Below the pieces are notes generated by a model, which saw only the letters and a list, made by a program, of their open reading frames with translations, was not told the origin of the DNA and searched no databases. Below, piece by piece: positions 36,111 to 47,139 of a stretch of 64,000 nucleotides of DNA. Positions within the stretch are counted from its first letter, which is position 1. Every line of letters begins with the position of its first letter. Made by a program: the position numbers and the translations under genes. Source of the DNA: Dastarcus helophoroides (lineage: Eukaryota > Arthropoda > Insecta > Coleoptera > Bothrideridae); NCBI GenBank assembly GCA_028583605.1, contig CM053334.1, positions 20,908,118-20,972,117 of the forward strand, written 5' to 3'.

Positions 36111-37476
36111 TAAAAATAATGAAATAAATAAGAAATTTTTATAAAAGATAGCTAAATTACATAGACTAAAAAATTATTATTTGCATAAAAAGACAATATT
36201 TTATGTATTAGTTAAAAGAACATATCTTTAAATTCCCTCATTTTTTTTGCAATCGTTACAACCGCCAAATGCAGCTCATGCATTTTACAAATGCGCCTTA
36301 TCTTAATTATTAGTGCAGTAAATTAACGATGTCATGAGCAGCGATCGGACTAGGTAGACTATTTAGCTAAACTTCTAGAAACAGACATAAATTGGAAACA
36401 TCCTTACAACAATATTTTGATAAGCGGGTGTTCTATTCCCTAATAAACGTGCACTACAAATAAAATAAGGACTACTCGCGAAATGCAAGAACTGAAGCAA
36501 TGTACTCGTAAGTGCATATTGACTAGAAACTACAATTATAATTTCTAGGCTAAATTATACGAAGAATTACTTACTTTTTCTAAATACTCGAAAATACACT
36601 AACTCAACTCTAAACTCATTTACTTTTATACCGCAACAAAAATCAAAAACACTTTTTAATGAAATTACTTTGAACGGATAAGATCGCGTTTATTACTTTA
36701 CAATTTGAAAAAAGGCTTATCCGTTCGCGAAAATATCAGAACACACTAATAAACTATTAAATATCAACGTAATGAAATTTAATATATTTTAAATGAGGCC
36801 AATGTTTATTTTTTGTCGTAAATAGAATGTAAATGTAGGCGTACAAGAGTGAATTATTTGTACTTCATTCATTCAGGGATATCTGGGGAAGTACCCGCTA
36901 CAAAGACGGGAATTCCCCCAGCGTATTGGACGCGTTTAGCAAAGTTAAAAGAATATTAGTACCGCGTAAAAAGTCTAGATGGCTATAGTGTTTTGATCTT
37001 GATGAAATTATGTAGGTACTAAGCACATTTTTAAAGTCTTCCCTGATAGCCAGGCTTTTACTACATAATCTGGGACATCAGTAGTTGCATCAAACTCAAC
37101 ATCAAGTTTATGTTAAGTCGTAATTAAGTAATATTTGCATCTAAGTTAAAGACAATATGCAGTCGTAATTTGAACTCAAGTTAACTACAAGACTTATAGT
37201 GAACTTGTAGCAAAAACTTTTGGTTAGCTTAACGACAATAACTTGCAGACGACTTTTACTTAAATTGTATCAAAATTAACTACCAACTTAACTATTATCA
37301 AAGTCTTTATGTTAACGACTTCAAATTCCGTCTCTAGATTGACGTCAAGTTGAGCATTAAGGTTATCAGGGTTATTTAGGATTTGATCAGCGGAACGCGG
37401 AGGCATTTGCCCCCTTCTCCCAAGACCGGAGGCCCGGGACGGACCGGCCCCCTGGTAGTCCGCCACTGGTTCAGTT

Positions 37477-39717
37477 TGCTCATCATCTTAACAGCAAAGT
37501 TGTTAGAACTCCGCAAGGATAGACAAAAACGGTCATTATTTCACAGCTCGAAACGTCCTAACTTTTAAAAAATATCCATTATATCAACAACAAAAAAATA
37601 ATAAATGTTAAATTTTTCTTTTTTTAAACTATTAATTTATTATACAGGGTGTACCAGTCATAATGACATTACATGAGAAGGTAGATCAAAACTAGTATGA
37701 TCCGAATACGCTGCTATTAAATGTATATTTGTACCGAAAAAAATTTTGAATTATATACGGTTTGAAAATTAAAAAACTATTTTTCTTGTTTTTTTTTTAA
37801 TTTTGACTAAATATTACTTTTTTTTAAATGCCTATTTTGAAAATTATGAATAAATATTTTTTTAAGTGACATGGGATAGTGTTTACTTGTCACGTTATAT
37901 CTATGTATATTAGTTTTAATTGTTACCGCACGATAAAGCAACAACTTATATGTTTATTTAAGTCATTAAAAGGCTGACCTAATTTTATTAATCATTATAA
38001 TTGCACAGGCAAGAATTTATTTTATTTGTAAAATTAATTTCATGTCTTTTTAAAGTCACTTAGATGCAAAGATAGATGCCATCAAAATAAATCGCATAAC
38101 TTCCTAATTATAAACAACAAATATTTACTAATTTATCATGTTTTATTGCACAATTTTTAAACGATTTGAATAAACTATAAGCTAGCACGGTTGCTGAATA
38201 AGGTATACAGTAACTTCTAACCTTGAACGGATTCAACGAAATTAATTAAAAATAAAAACTATTCCTAAACAACTGAATGCAAGGATTATACAGTTGATTA
38301 AGCACTAGCAGTTCTCGTTTTATGGCCAAACTTCTGTATTTTAATCGAAAAAATTCTAATTTTAAAACAAATTCAGGAAAGTAATAAAACCAGAATACGC
38401 GTAATAAGGATCATTTATAACACAAAACAATACATAACAATCAAACGATAATCAGTACATATGTATGTATACATGAAAAGGTTTTCAAATTCGGTTACTA
38501 TTGAATAAAAAAAAAATATGGCGCCAAATTTCAACACTAAAACGTGTCACGTATAATAGTTAACCAAATCTTACGTTATTTATGTTAAAATCTACTGTAT
38601 TACAAAACAGACAATTAGGTCTTTACTTCAGCTAATTCGTAAACTGGACGTGCATTCTTACGCAAGATTCCATCTTCGGCAGAAGCTGACCTACAATTAG
38701 TTTTCAGCTAATCCTTGAAGCATCACTTTTTTAAAACTATTTCTAGAGGTATACTGTAATTGGAACGTCTTCCAGCTCTGAATATATTTTATAATTTGAA
38801 GTTTAAGTATAAATTGATCTCCAGCAATTATTTGCCTTTCTTTGTTACAACAAAGAGATAGATGGAATATGTATATCTATTTTGCGCACTCTTTCTCGGT
38901 ATGTCATCTCTTTCCGCTGCCTCTTACGCTGCTATCTCTCTATGCGTTGTCTCCGAGTGTGAGATGGTGTTTCTCTATCCTTCCCCATGCTCCCCCTCTC
39001 TCGCTCCCTTTCCCCTGCTGTCAGCCCTACATTTGCAAATTAAGTATATAAAAACACATCTTCAGTTTACAAACAGGCCGAAAAGATGACTAATTCTCTG
39101 TTTATAAGTTCTGACTGGTATACGTCATTCACTAAAAAAAAACTAATTTTTAATTTCGATACAAAGTCAATATATTATAAAAGTAAGTTTAACAACAAAT
39201 GGCACCCGATTTCAATATTATGTCTATAGATTGGAGTCTTAATTCGGATTTAATTCTTATCGCAAATGCAGCATGACAAAAATAAACAAACAATAGGATG
39301 CTGCAGCGCAGCGGAACTATTCCGAATTTACTCGAATGACTCCGAATGGGTGTTTCATTTCAGTACCTCACGAATCAAATCATTCACTGCCAAACGTCAA
39401 TTGGTTTTGTCCTTGTCACTGCCTAGTAAAATATGAGTACCCTTAAATATTGCACAGAGGAACAGAAGTAACCAAAGCGAAACACCGCACCCATTTAAAT
39501 TCAACGAAATAACGCTTTATAAAAAATACAGCTTTCCTTACATTAATATCTCATCAAGTATTTGCATCTAAATCTAATTAAATACACGAGTGGCTAAAAT
39601 AATATAAAAGTGGACAAGATTTTCATATCACAGATGATCTGCATTTTTACATGACTGGTGGTTTAGTCACAATTTTATTGCTTAAAAATATTGATACAAG
39701 AATGTGATGTCATAAAG
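37477..39717. other. Non-coding stretch with a CT-rich block
   Basis: No gene recognised. At about 37647 an ACAGGGTGTACCAG motif resembles the start of a transposon, but no partner end was found. A pyrimidine-rich block (about 38875-39010, many CTCTC/TCTCTC steps) ends in TATATAAAA at about 39045 and could be promoter-like, but no convincing transcript follows. Confidence 0.4.
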
Positions 39718-40263
39718 GCCCTACACTAGATGGGATCTGCCTCGAGACTCAAGTCAATCGCATGATATGTAGAGTTGTATCTAGGCAGCGTTAGGTCTCG
39801 CCGTAGATGGTCGCATTAAGACGGACATTGACGAGAAGACCTGTCTCTAAGGCAAATCTTAACGTCTATCAGCGTATGTGCCGCTCTCGCGAGAACCATT
39901 TAAAGCCGAAGAAAATTTTATATTTTGGGAGGATTTTATTTCTTTATACAGAAGCTTTCCTTGTTTATGGGATTTAAAACCCCAATCATGTTTTTTTTTC
40001 TAACAATCAATTTTTGGACCATTTTATTTTCCTTTGTGGTACTGCTTCCTTGTTCTAAATACATAGAGCAGTTGTAAGCGCCAATTGCTCTGTTCTTTTT
40101 CAACGGAAACGGTGACATTTTGTTATTGCAGCTAATTAATAATAACTTGAGACGATCCTATGGGTGTATAGTTCCATGATATTTGAGACTAAGTCTCAAA
40201 CTCCCACTCTTGAGGATCACGTCTCGAGGCCCGCCTCAAGATAAGTATCTACCTGTGTAGGGC
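39718..40263. mobile_element. Candidate MITE with GCCCTACAC ends
   Basis: A 546-bp unit whose left end GCCCTACACTAGAT and right end (complement GCCCTACACAGGTAGAT) are inverted, followed on both sides by a CTCGAGAC motif. No coding frame and no clear target duplication. Family unknown. Confidence 0.5.
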
Positions 40264-40488
40264 AATATATTGACAAGTGTATCGTCAGAAGGGGAAGAAG
40301 GGGGTTGTTCCTTCTGCTGATAGTTGGGAATTTCCAAAAATTCATTTCCCATATGGAAGTTACAAAATTCTTACAGCTATAATTAAGAATTTCTAACTCC
40401 CCCTTCTACGCCGAAGTAAAGACTGCGACACCTCTGCATAGAGGTTATCGCAACCTATACGCTGCGCCCATCACATTCGTATATTTTA

Positions 40489-41157
40489 TACAGAGTGTTT
40501 CAAATCGCTGGTCGATTAAGAAAGTAAATTAGACTCGGACTGACCTTAGGTCGGTCTGGTCGAGACTAGGAGTAGAAAAATACTATATTGAAAAGTTTAC
40601 CTACATATGAGTTTTTAGAAATATTTTTTTTATGATTTTTTTTCGAGATTATCCCCTAAAATCAATATTTTTTTAATAAAACTAGTTTTGTTTTTTGAAC
40701 TTTGGAAAATTATATTTAAAGCAAGTAAAATTACAAATTTTACCTTCTTCTGGGCTTGAAGTAGTCACATACGAGTCTAATGTTGACAAAAAACTTAATC
40801 AATTAAAAAGCCACGATCAGTTACAATTAAAATAGTAGTTAATCTGAATTAGAACGAAATTTTAACTTTTAGTAATCAGATACATTGAGATAATTAGATA
40901 CATTTCGATAAGATTATAATTTAGATAACTTTAAAATTGGAACAAAATAAACTTATATTTTATGAAAAAAAGTTTAAAAAGGAGCATTGAATTATATTTA
41001 AATTAGAATTTAAAAAATTTGCTATGTAGAATGAGGTAGATTACACAAAATTTTTTTCTAGAACAGTACTCATGAAGAAACTGATATTTCAGTTCATACT
41101 TGAAGATTTAAACATTTAATCACCTGATTATTTAATGCAGCTTGAAACACCCGTATA
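40489..41157. mobile_element. Candidate MITE with GTGTTTCAA ends
   Basis: About 670 bp with inverted ends TATACAGAGTGTTTCAA at the left and the complement of TTGAAACACCCGTATA at the right. TATA/TA sits at both outer edges. No coding frame. It lies just downstream of the CD36-family gene and may contain or border its 3' UTR. Confidence 0.5.
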
Positions 41158-41328
41158 AATAGCAAAAATCTTCATTCCATAAATCAAAATGCAATACTAG
41201 CAGCTCCCATTTGAGCAAAGGTGTCCTTCAGTGTTTTACCTAAATTTCTGTGAATTTTTGTTGCTTACCAAAATTGATTTGACAAAACGTACACAATGTC
41301 TATATGAAAAATTTAGTAATGCCTAACA

Positions 41329-42796
41329 CTACGAATGGTCTTTTCCCAGGATTCTTTCTTCTTCGATTTCTTTTCTTCCTCTGCCAACAGATAAATAAAC
41401 AGCTACAGTCGCTAACAGTACACCAAGACCAATACACCCGTACCCAGTGTAGGTCCCAACAGAAGGCATCACAAGCACCAATTTTATTTCAGTGGCCAAA
41501 TCATCAGTCATGTAAGCTGCTTGCTTAAACCACAACATCGGCATCATCAACTGCTTAACATCTTGCAATAAATCAATCCCTGTAATATTCAATAGGTGAA
41601 GGTTCACTTGTATCATCGCTTCAACCTGAAGTGGCACCCCAGTATTTGGTTCCAAATCAATCATAAATTGATGAGTAGAAGCATCCGGTTTCATACCATC
41701 GACATCTTTCCGATAGGAGTCATCCGCCAGATAGAAATGAGGGAAAGACATAAACGCCGGCGCCCCGAATTTACACTGCGACACGTTTCGCACCCCACTG
41801 GGTAACACATCCCCGGGACTAAAGCATGCTTGTTCTTGATAGGTACTGCCATTGTCAAAAACATCAGCCTGCCCAATGTATCTATTACCTTGGATCCCAT
41901 GAGATTCTACGCTTTTGTCCAAATGCAAGGTGATGGTACTGCACGCATCGGGGGTGAACAAGGCGATAGTTTCGTTGTCTTTTGGAGGATACCACAGCTC
42001 GCCACTTGTACCTATAACGCGACCACACTCCCCTGGGTATATATTGGTGTGGTCCAAACCATTCCACAGCGAAAAAAGACCCAATTTCTCTATATCGTCC
42101 GCCCCAGTGTACATAGTCCAATTCCCATCATACTCACTAGAGCTGTTACGGGTTACGAACCAACCAAAGGTTTTAAAAGGTATCTTTAGTCCCTTGATGT
42201 GTAGTTTCTGCACCAAATCCAAAAGCGGATCATCATAGCCATCAAACATAAATTCCCTCACTGTTTTTGTAACAATAAAAGGTGTTTTTTTCTCCTTTAG
42301 GAAGAAATTAACCCCTTTTCTAACCAAGATATGTTTGTGACGAACAATGTAACCGACTGTGGCCAAAATTGGATTCAAAACAGTCACCTTATCATCAATA
42401 CTCCCTTTGGTCAATTCCTTATCCAAATGCCATATCCTCTTTGTCTGGAAGCTAACTGTATCATTATTATTAAACGTAACGTTCTCTCTAATGTGGTGCT
42501 CTCTCCAAACGTAAGGCCCCATTTCCACCAGCTTCGGTTTCACCGTCCACTTCGACGTCAAAACTTCATCAGGATTACTCCAGTTAAACAAATACACTTC
42601 CAAATACATCGGGATCGGAGTCTCCTTCCACATCGAATACAACATAGTTTTATCGTTTCGCAGGGATAATTGCTGCTTCACCACTGTGTTGAATAATCGC
42701 TCCCATAACACGGAAAGCACCGTACCGACTTACAAGGAAGAAAACCGACGTTGATATGATACTCCATTTCTGGCATTTGGGTGAACAACAGGTCAT
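41329..42796 (-). CDS. CD36-family scavenger receptor class B
   Basis: CD36/SCRB receptors are double-membrane-anchored surface or lysosomal proteins that take up lipids, lipoproteins or other ligands. The 463-residue frame carries the family hallmarks: WKETPIPMYLEVYLFNWSNP near the start, LNPILATVGYIVR, NIYPGECGRVIGTSGELW, a Cys-rich ectodomain (SQCKFGAPAFMSFPHFYLAD, then DLEPNTGVPL), several NxS/T sites and a C-terminal membrane helix (GCIGLGVLLATVAVYLSVGR). The expected N-terminus lies upstream from an ATG at 42796 (MTCCSPKCQKW, then a hydrophobic stretch ...SVFFLVSRY), but it is one base out of frame with the rest at about 42720. That is either a sequencing error, a mutation or a very short unspliced feature. 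No introns interrupt it, unusual for this family. Probably emp/croquemort-like, subfamily uncertain. Confidence 0.9.
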
Positions 42797-44285
42797 GTTT
42801 ACGCGAAGAGGAACAAATCCGGACTAAATGATAAAAGCGCCAAACAACTACTACATACGCACAGAAACCAGATGTCGAGATCGGATGCAAATTGTAATCG
42901 CAGTGACCTACGAACGCTGTTTATTTGCAGCAAAAATGCGATAAGCATCGGAGATAATTTACGAATTGGAAGTCATTTTTGTATGTCCTAAACGGAAATA
43001 AATAGCGCGAGGTATTACTTAGTCGACGAGTTAGAAGTAACTGGCAGTGTAGCAAATTGCATCGTGCTGCTTACGGCAATTTAAAGCGATCATCCTCGTT
43101 AAATTATCGAATATTTATGGTAATTTAACGATGTCCTTGCAGAAGCACATTAATGCACAATAACAATAAAAACTGTATTTACTAGGTTATGGTTACGTTA
43201 TAATTATAACAATTGGACATTTGGATTCCACAATATCGCATACGCACTAACAATTTTTGAACCATTTTAACAAAAACTTTAAATTCGACACACTTGTTTT
43301 TATAACCTAACTTGACATACATATAGTTCCACCTACGCCATCTATTAGACAGTGGCCGAATTAGCTAACATTTTAACTGCAGAAAACAATTTTAGAATTT
43401 ACGGTAACTAGCGAATCATAAAGAAAGGTGCGAAATTTATGAGCCACAGACATTTTTGTTATAAACGCAGGAAATAAATGCATTATGTATATTTCACATA
43501 CATTGGTATAAAAGCATCATATTAAACGACACTAATTTGAAAACAAAATAAAAACCAATAAAATTTTTGTCGTGCCTCAACAGAGATGGCACAAGCTCTC
43601 TCGAGTAGGAGGAGCCTAAATATATTGTTAACTAGTAAATATTATGTTAAACAAAGAACGTGTTCTTTATATCGCGAAATTACTTAATTAATACAAAAAA
43701 AATCGATAGCCTTCAACGGACGCCACAGCGTTCTTAAAATTCTGCGTTAACTTCAACGTAAAAATAAAATAAAACCCATCCAATATAAAGCGCATGTGTA
43801 AAACGAACGAAAATATTAAATAATATCTCCCTATATGTACTTAATTTGTCATACCTTTTGACCAAATTAATCGCGGAATGAATCGACTCGTGGAAATTAG
43901 AAAAATCTCCGACAGATTCCCGCTCGTATTTGAATTATCCCGTAATTGGTGTTATGCTGGGCGTGTTTACGAAGCCTCCATCAACGACCTACGCATGATG
44001 GATCTCTGGCGCACTCGAGAGCGACAACATGAGATATGATCACAAACGTCCGTCTGAGATTGAAAATTAAAGGCGTAGCCATTTTGATTTTGACGAATAT
44101 TGACATACGTCTTGCAGTCTAGACAGAAACTCATTTGTTACGGGCAAAGTGACATGTAAACACTTTAAAATTCACACAAAAATAGACAGTCACATGTTTT
44201 AATAGTAATAACCTTAATTTCTGTTATTTTGACGATCGGGTCGTATTATTTGCACGCGCTTTTGTTGTTTTCTCGCGTGTTTTTT
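42797..44285. other. Divergent intergenic region
   Basis: Separates the CD36-family gene (-) from the probable PKNOX first exon (+), so it should contain both promoters. No TATA box at a convincing spacing and no coding exon seen. Confidence 0.5.
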
Positions 44286-44289
44286 GTGT

Positions 44290-44412
44290 ATCCAAGTTAA
44301 CCTTGTCTTCGTCTCATTAGGCATCGGAGGGCCGGTGTTTTTTCGATTGTTCGGAGTGCCCCATGGCTTCGGGGCTTAAAAAACAGCCCTGTCGGTTATA
44401 AGGAGGAACAAT
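44290..44412 (+). other. PKNOX: Probable 5' non-coding exon of PKNOX
   Basis: A GC-richer segment after a run of TTTGTTGTTTTCTCGCG ends in a strong donor (ACAAT|GTAAGTA at 44412/44413). The next suitable acceptor in front of a coding exon is 53426/53427, so I infer that this is the first exon of PKNOX, with a 9-kb intron. It contains a 12-codon upstream ORF (ATG at 44363, stop at 44399-44401). Joining it to 53427 would create ATG TGA, a start directly followed by a stop, two codons before the PKNOX start. The left edge is a guess, and the pairing is inferred. Confidence 0.45.
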
Positions 44413-45289
44413 GTAAGTATTTTTTCGTGTTTGTTGGTGTTTTGGAATCGTTCAGATCGTGTTTGCTGGTTTAAGTTAGTTAACACATTGGTTATAATCA
44501 GTGTAAATTGATATGCCCTTCTATACACACATACCATCGAGTTGTGGACTTTTTGTTAGCCTTTGCCACTTAAGTTTAAGTACATTAGTATCAATTTTCG
44601 AGTAGTACATACATTTCTACATTTAGCAATTATCGCGCAGTCTTGTCTGGTTATGTGGTAATGGATTTGATTTTTTATCGTCTGCAATGTTTATATTTAA
44701 TTAGGCATCCGATGTGGAAGCAATTATAATTCACTATGCAAACTATTTGTTTGATTTATTAATTGATTGCATAATTTGATAATAAATTATGATAATGATT
44801 TGTAACTCCTGAATTAGATATCCATATTTTGCGGAACAGGGAACAATTTATTTTGGAATTAAATGTTTACAAACTAACCAAAATATTTTTTGTTTGGTCG
44901 ATTATTAGAGGAATAATTATTACTAATTCGGTTTTCCGAGTTTTCTAATTTGGTATATTTTATTCGTTTCATTTACGACTTTTTCTAAAATTAGTTGCCA
45001 GTTTTTTATTTTATGTCATCAGGGCCGGATTTAGGAAAAATTAGCATTTAAATGTCAAAGAGGGGGAAATTTAAAACGTTTTTTCTCGACAGTTTCTATT
45101 CATGTACGATGTTTTCTTAAATTATTTGTCAATTTTATAATTCAGTCATCACTTTTTTTTAGAAAACATTCGAATTTTCTAGAAAAAACCGAATTATTTT
45201 CCGAACTTCTCAAATTTGTGATTCTAAAAACTATTTAGTTGGGATTTAAAAAATAAATTTTTTTAGAGGAATATAAAAATATGCAAAAA

Positions 45290-47130
45290 AAGCCAAAATA
45301 CTGAAAATAAAGGATCGAAATTAAAAAAAAAGGAAAAATGCTGTAATTAGCCGAAAATTTTTAAATTCTCAACTTAAAAATTTTCGAGAAGACAAATTTT
45401 TAAAATCTCGAATTTACAAAAATTTCGAATTTCGAGTCAAAATTTTTAAAAAAGGTCAATGTTTTCAAATAGGGCCAACATTACGGGAAATAAATTAAAT
45501 TCTGAAAAAAGTGAAAACATAGATAAAAAGTCTAAATTTTTATGATAAAAGATAGAAATCTTTTAAAGAAAAGGGAAATTCTGAGAAAAAATCGAGAATT
45601 TCAAAAAAGTAAAAGGTGGAAATTTTGAAAAATTTGCTTTTTTCAAAAATGTTGAAATTGTCAAAAAAAAGCTAATTTTCCAAAAAAAAGGTCAAATTTA
45701 CATTAAAGTAGAAACCATGAGAAAAAGTCGAGATTTCTAAATAAAAAAGTCGAGAGTTTCAAAAAGGTCGAAAGGCAGGCAAATTTTTGTATAAAATTCG
45801 AAATTTCCAAAAAAAATGGAAACTTTGAAACAAGGTCGAAGTTTTCAATAAAATAACAAATATTTCAGGATAATTGAATATACAAAAAAATCTAAAATTT
45901 TCGGAAAAAGTTGAAATTTTGAGAAAAGTCGAAATTTTTTATAAAAATTTTCAGAAAAATTTGAATTTTTAAAAAATCAAAATTTTCTACAAAGGCAAAA
46001 TTAAAAAAAGGCAAAATGTCCAGAAAGTCGAAATTTTTAAAAAAGCAAAATTGTAAATAAATCAAAATTTGGAAAAATGGACATTTTCAAAAAAATGGAA
46101 AAGTGGACATTTTCAAAAAAATGGAAAATTTAAAATTCAAAATTTTTAAAGCAAATCGCAATATTAAAAATTCGAAACCAGACTTTTCGTAAAAAATTCA
46201 AAAAGAAACAAAATTTTAAATAAAAATCGAAATTTTCAAAAAAAGAAAACAAGTGAAATTTGAAACAAGATCTAAGTTTAAAAAAAATATCGTAAAATAA
46301 TTGAGTTTGCAAAAACAGGTCAGTTTTCAAAAAAAATTAAAACTTGAAAAATTTGAAATTTTCAACAAATGCAAATTAACACCAAAGTCAAAATTTCCAG
46401 ACACTTTTAAAAAACCAAAATTGTGAAAATTGATATTCTCAAAATAAATCAAAATTTGGAAAAGTGGACATTTTGAGAAAACGGGAAAATTTAAAACAAA
46501 AAATTGTTAAAGTAAATCCAAATATTAAAAAAGTCGCAACCAGATTTTTCGAGAAAAAGTCGAAATAAAAAAAAATCAAAAATTTTAAATCAGTGGTTTT
46601 AAAATTTTTTTTTAAAGTCGCATTTATAGTCAGATTTACAAAAAAAAAAAAAAATGAAAATTAGAGTTAAAGTTAGGTACAAGAAAAAGGTATACATTTT
46701 CAGTAAGGGGAATTTTGACTTTTCAAAAATAAGTCCAAAATATGAAAAATGCTGAAATATTTCAAAAAATTCGAAATTTCGAGATAGTCAGAACTTTTTT
46801 AAAAAATCGAAATTTTGATAAGGCGCCGATATTTTCAAAAAAAAAATAATTTAATAGACAAATTTTCAACAAAAAAAGTTTAAAAATAAGCTCAAAAGTT
46901 TGAGGAAAAAAATCGAAATTTTTGGTAGGAGCCGAAATTTTCAAACTGAAATTTTCAAAAAAAGACGAAATTTTCAGAATAATTCAAGTTGTTCGAAGAA
47001 GGTCTAAATTAAAAAGTGGTCGAAATTTCCGAGAAAAGACGAAAAAAGGAAATTTTCAAAAATGTCCAATTTGAAAAAGGCGGGTATTTAAAGTGGGAAT
47101 TTTTAAAGAAAGTCAATTTTTTTATAAAAC
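45290..47130. repeat. GTCGAAATTT short-repeat tract in PKNOX intron 1
   Basis: About 1.8 kb of the degenerate family with AAAAGTCGAAATTT-type units in mostly one orientation, plus a local duplication of a GGAAAAGTGGACATTTTCAA-type unit at about 46075-46130. Frames here are not coding. Confidence 0.8.
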
Positions 47131-47139
47131 AGATTTTTC

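Larger units (their letters stand above)
32894..37468 (-). mobile_element. Decayed autonomous hAT transposon
   Basis: Ends are inverted repeats beginning CAGTGGCGGACTA on each side, with further similarity in the GGCCCGGG-containing subterminal DNA. The flanks GTTCAGTG (32886-32893) and GTTCAGTT (37469-37476) match at 7 of 8 bases, as an aged hAT target duplication would. The interior carries broken minus-strand transposase frames. A gypsy solo LTR has inserted near the left end. Confidence 0.85.

Noticed and set aside
37647..37700. ACAGGGTGTACCAG as a transposon end
   Set aside because: No partner end or target duplication was found.
39040..39230. TATA box plus initiator and a ~47-codon frame at 39085
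   Set aside because: TATA-to-TCAGT spacing is too short and the frame resembles nothing.
41596..42669. Plus-strand frames over the CD36-family gene
   Set aside because: Antisense of a strongly conserved coding region.
42686..42733. Tiny intron that would fix the CD36-family frame
   Set aside because: It would be about 34 bp, below usual insect minimum, and would remove part of the membrane helix.
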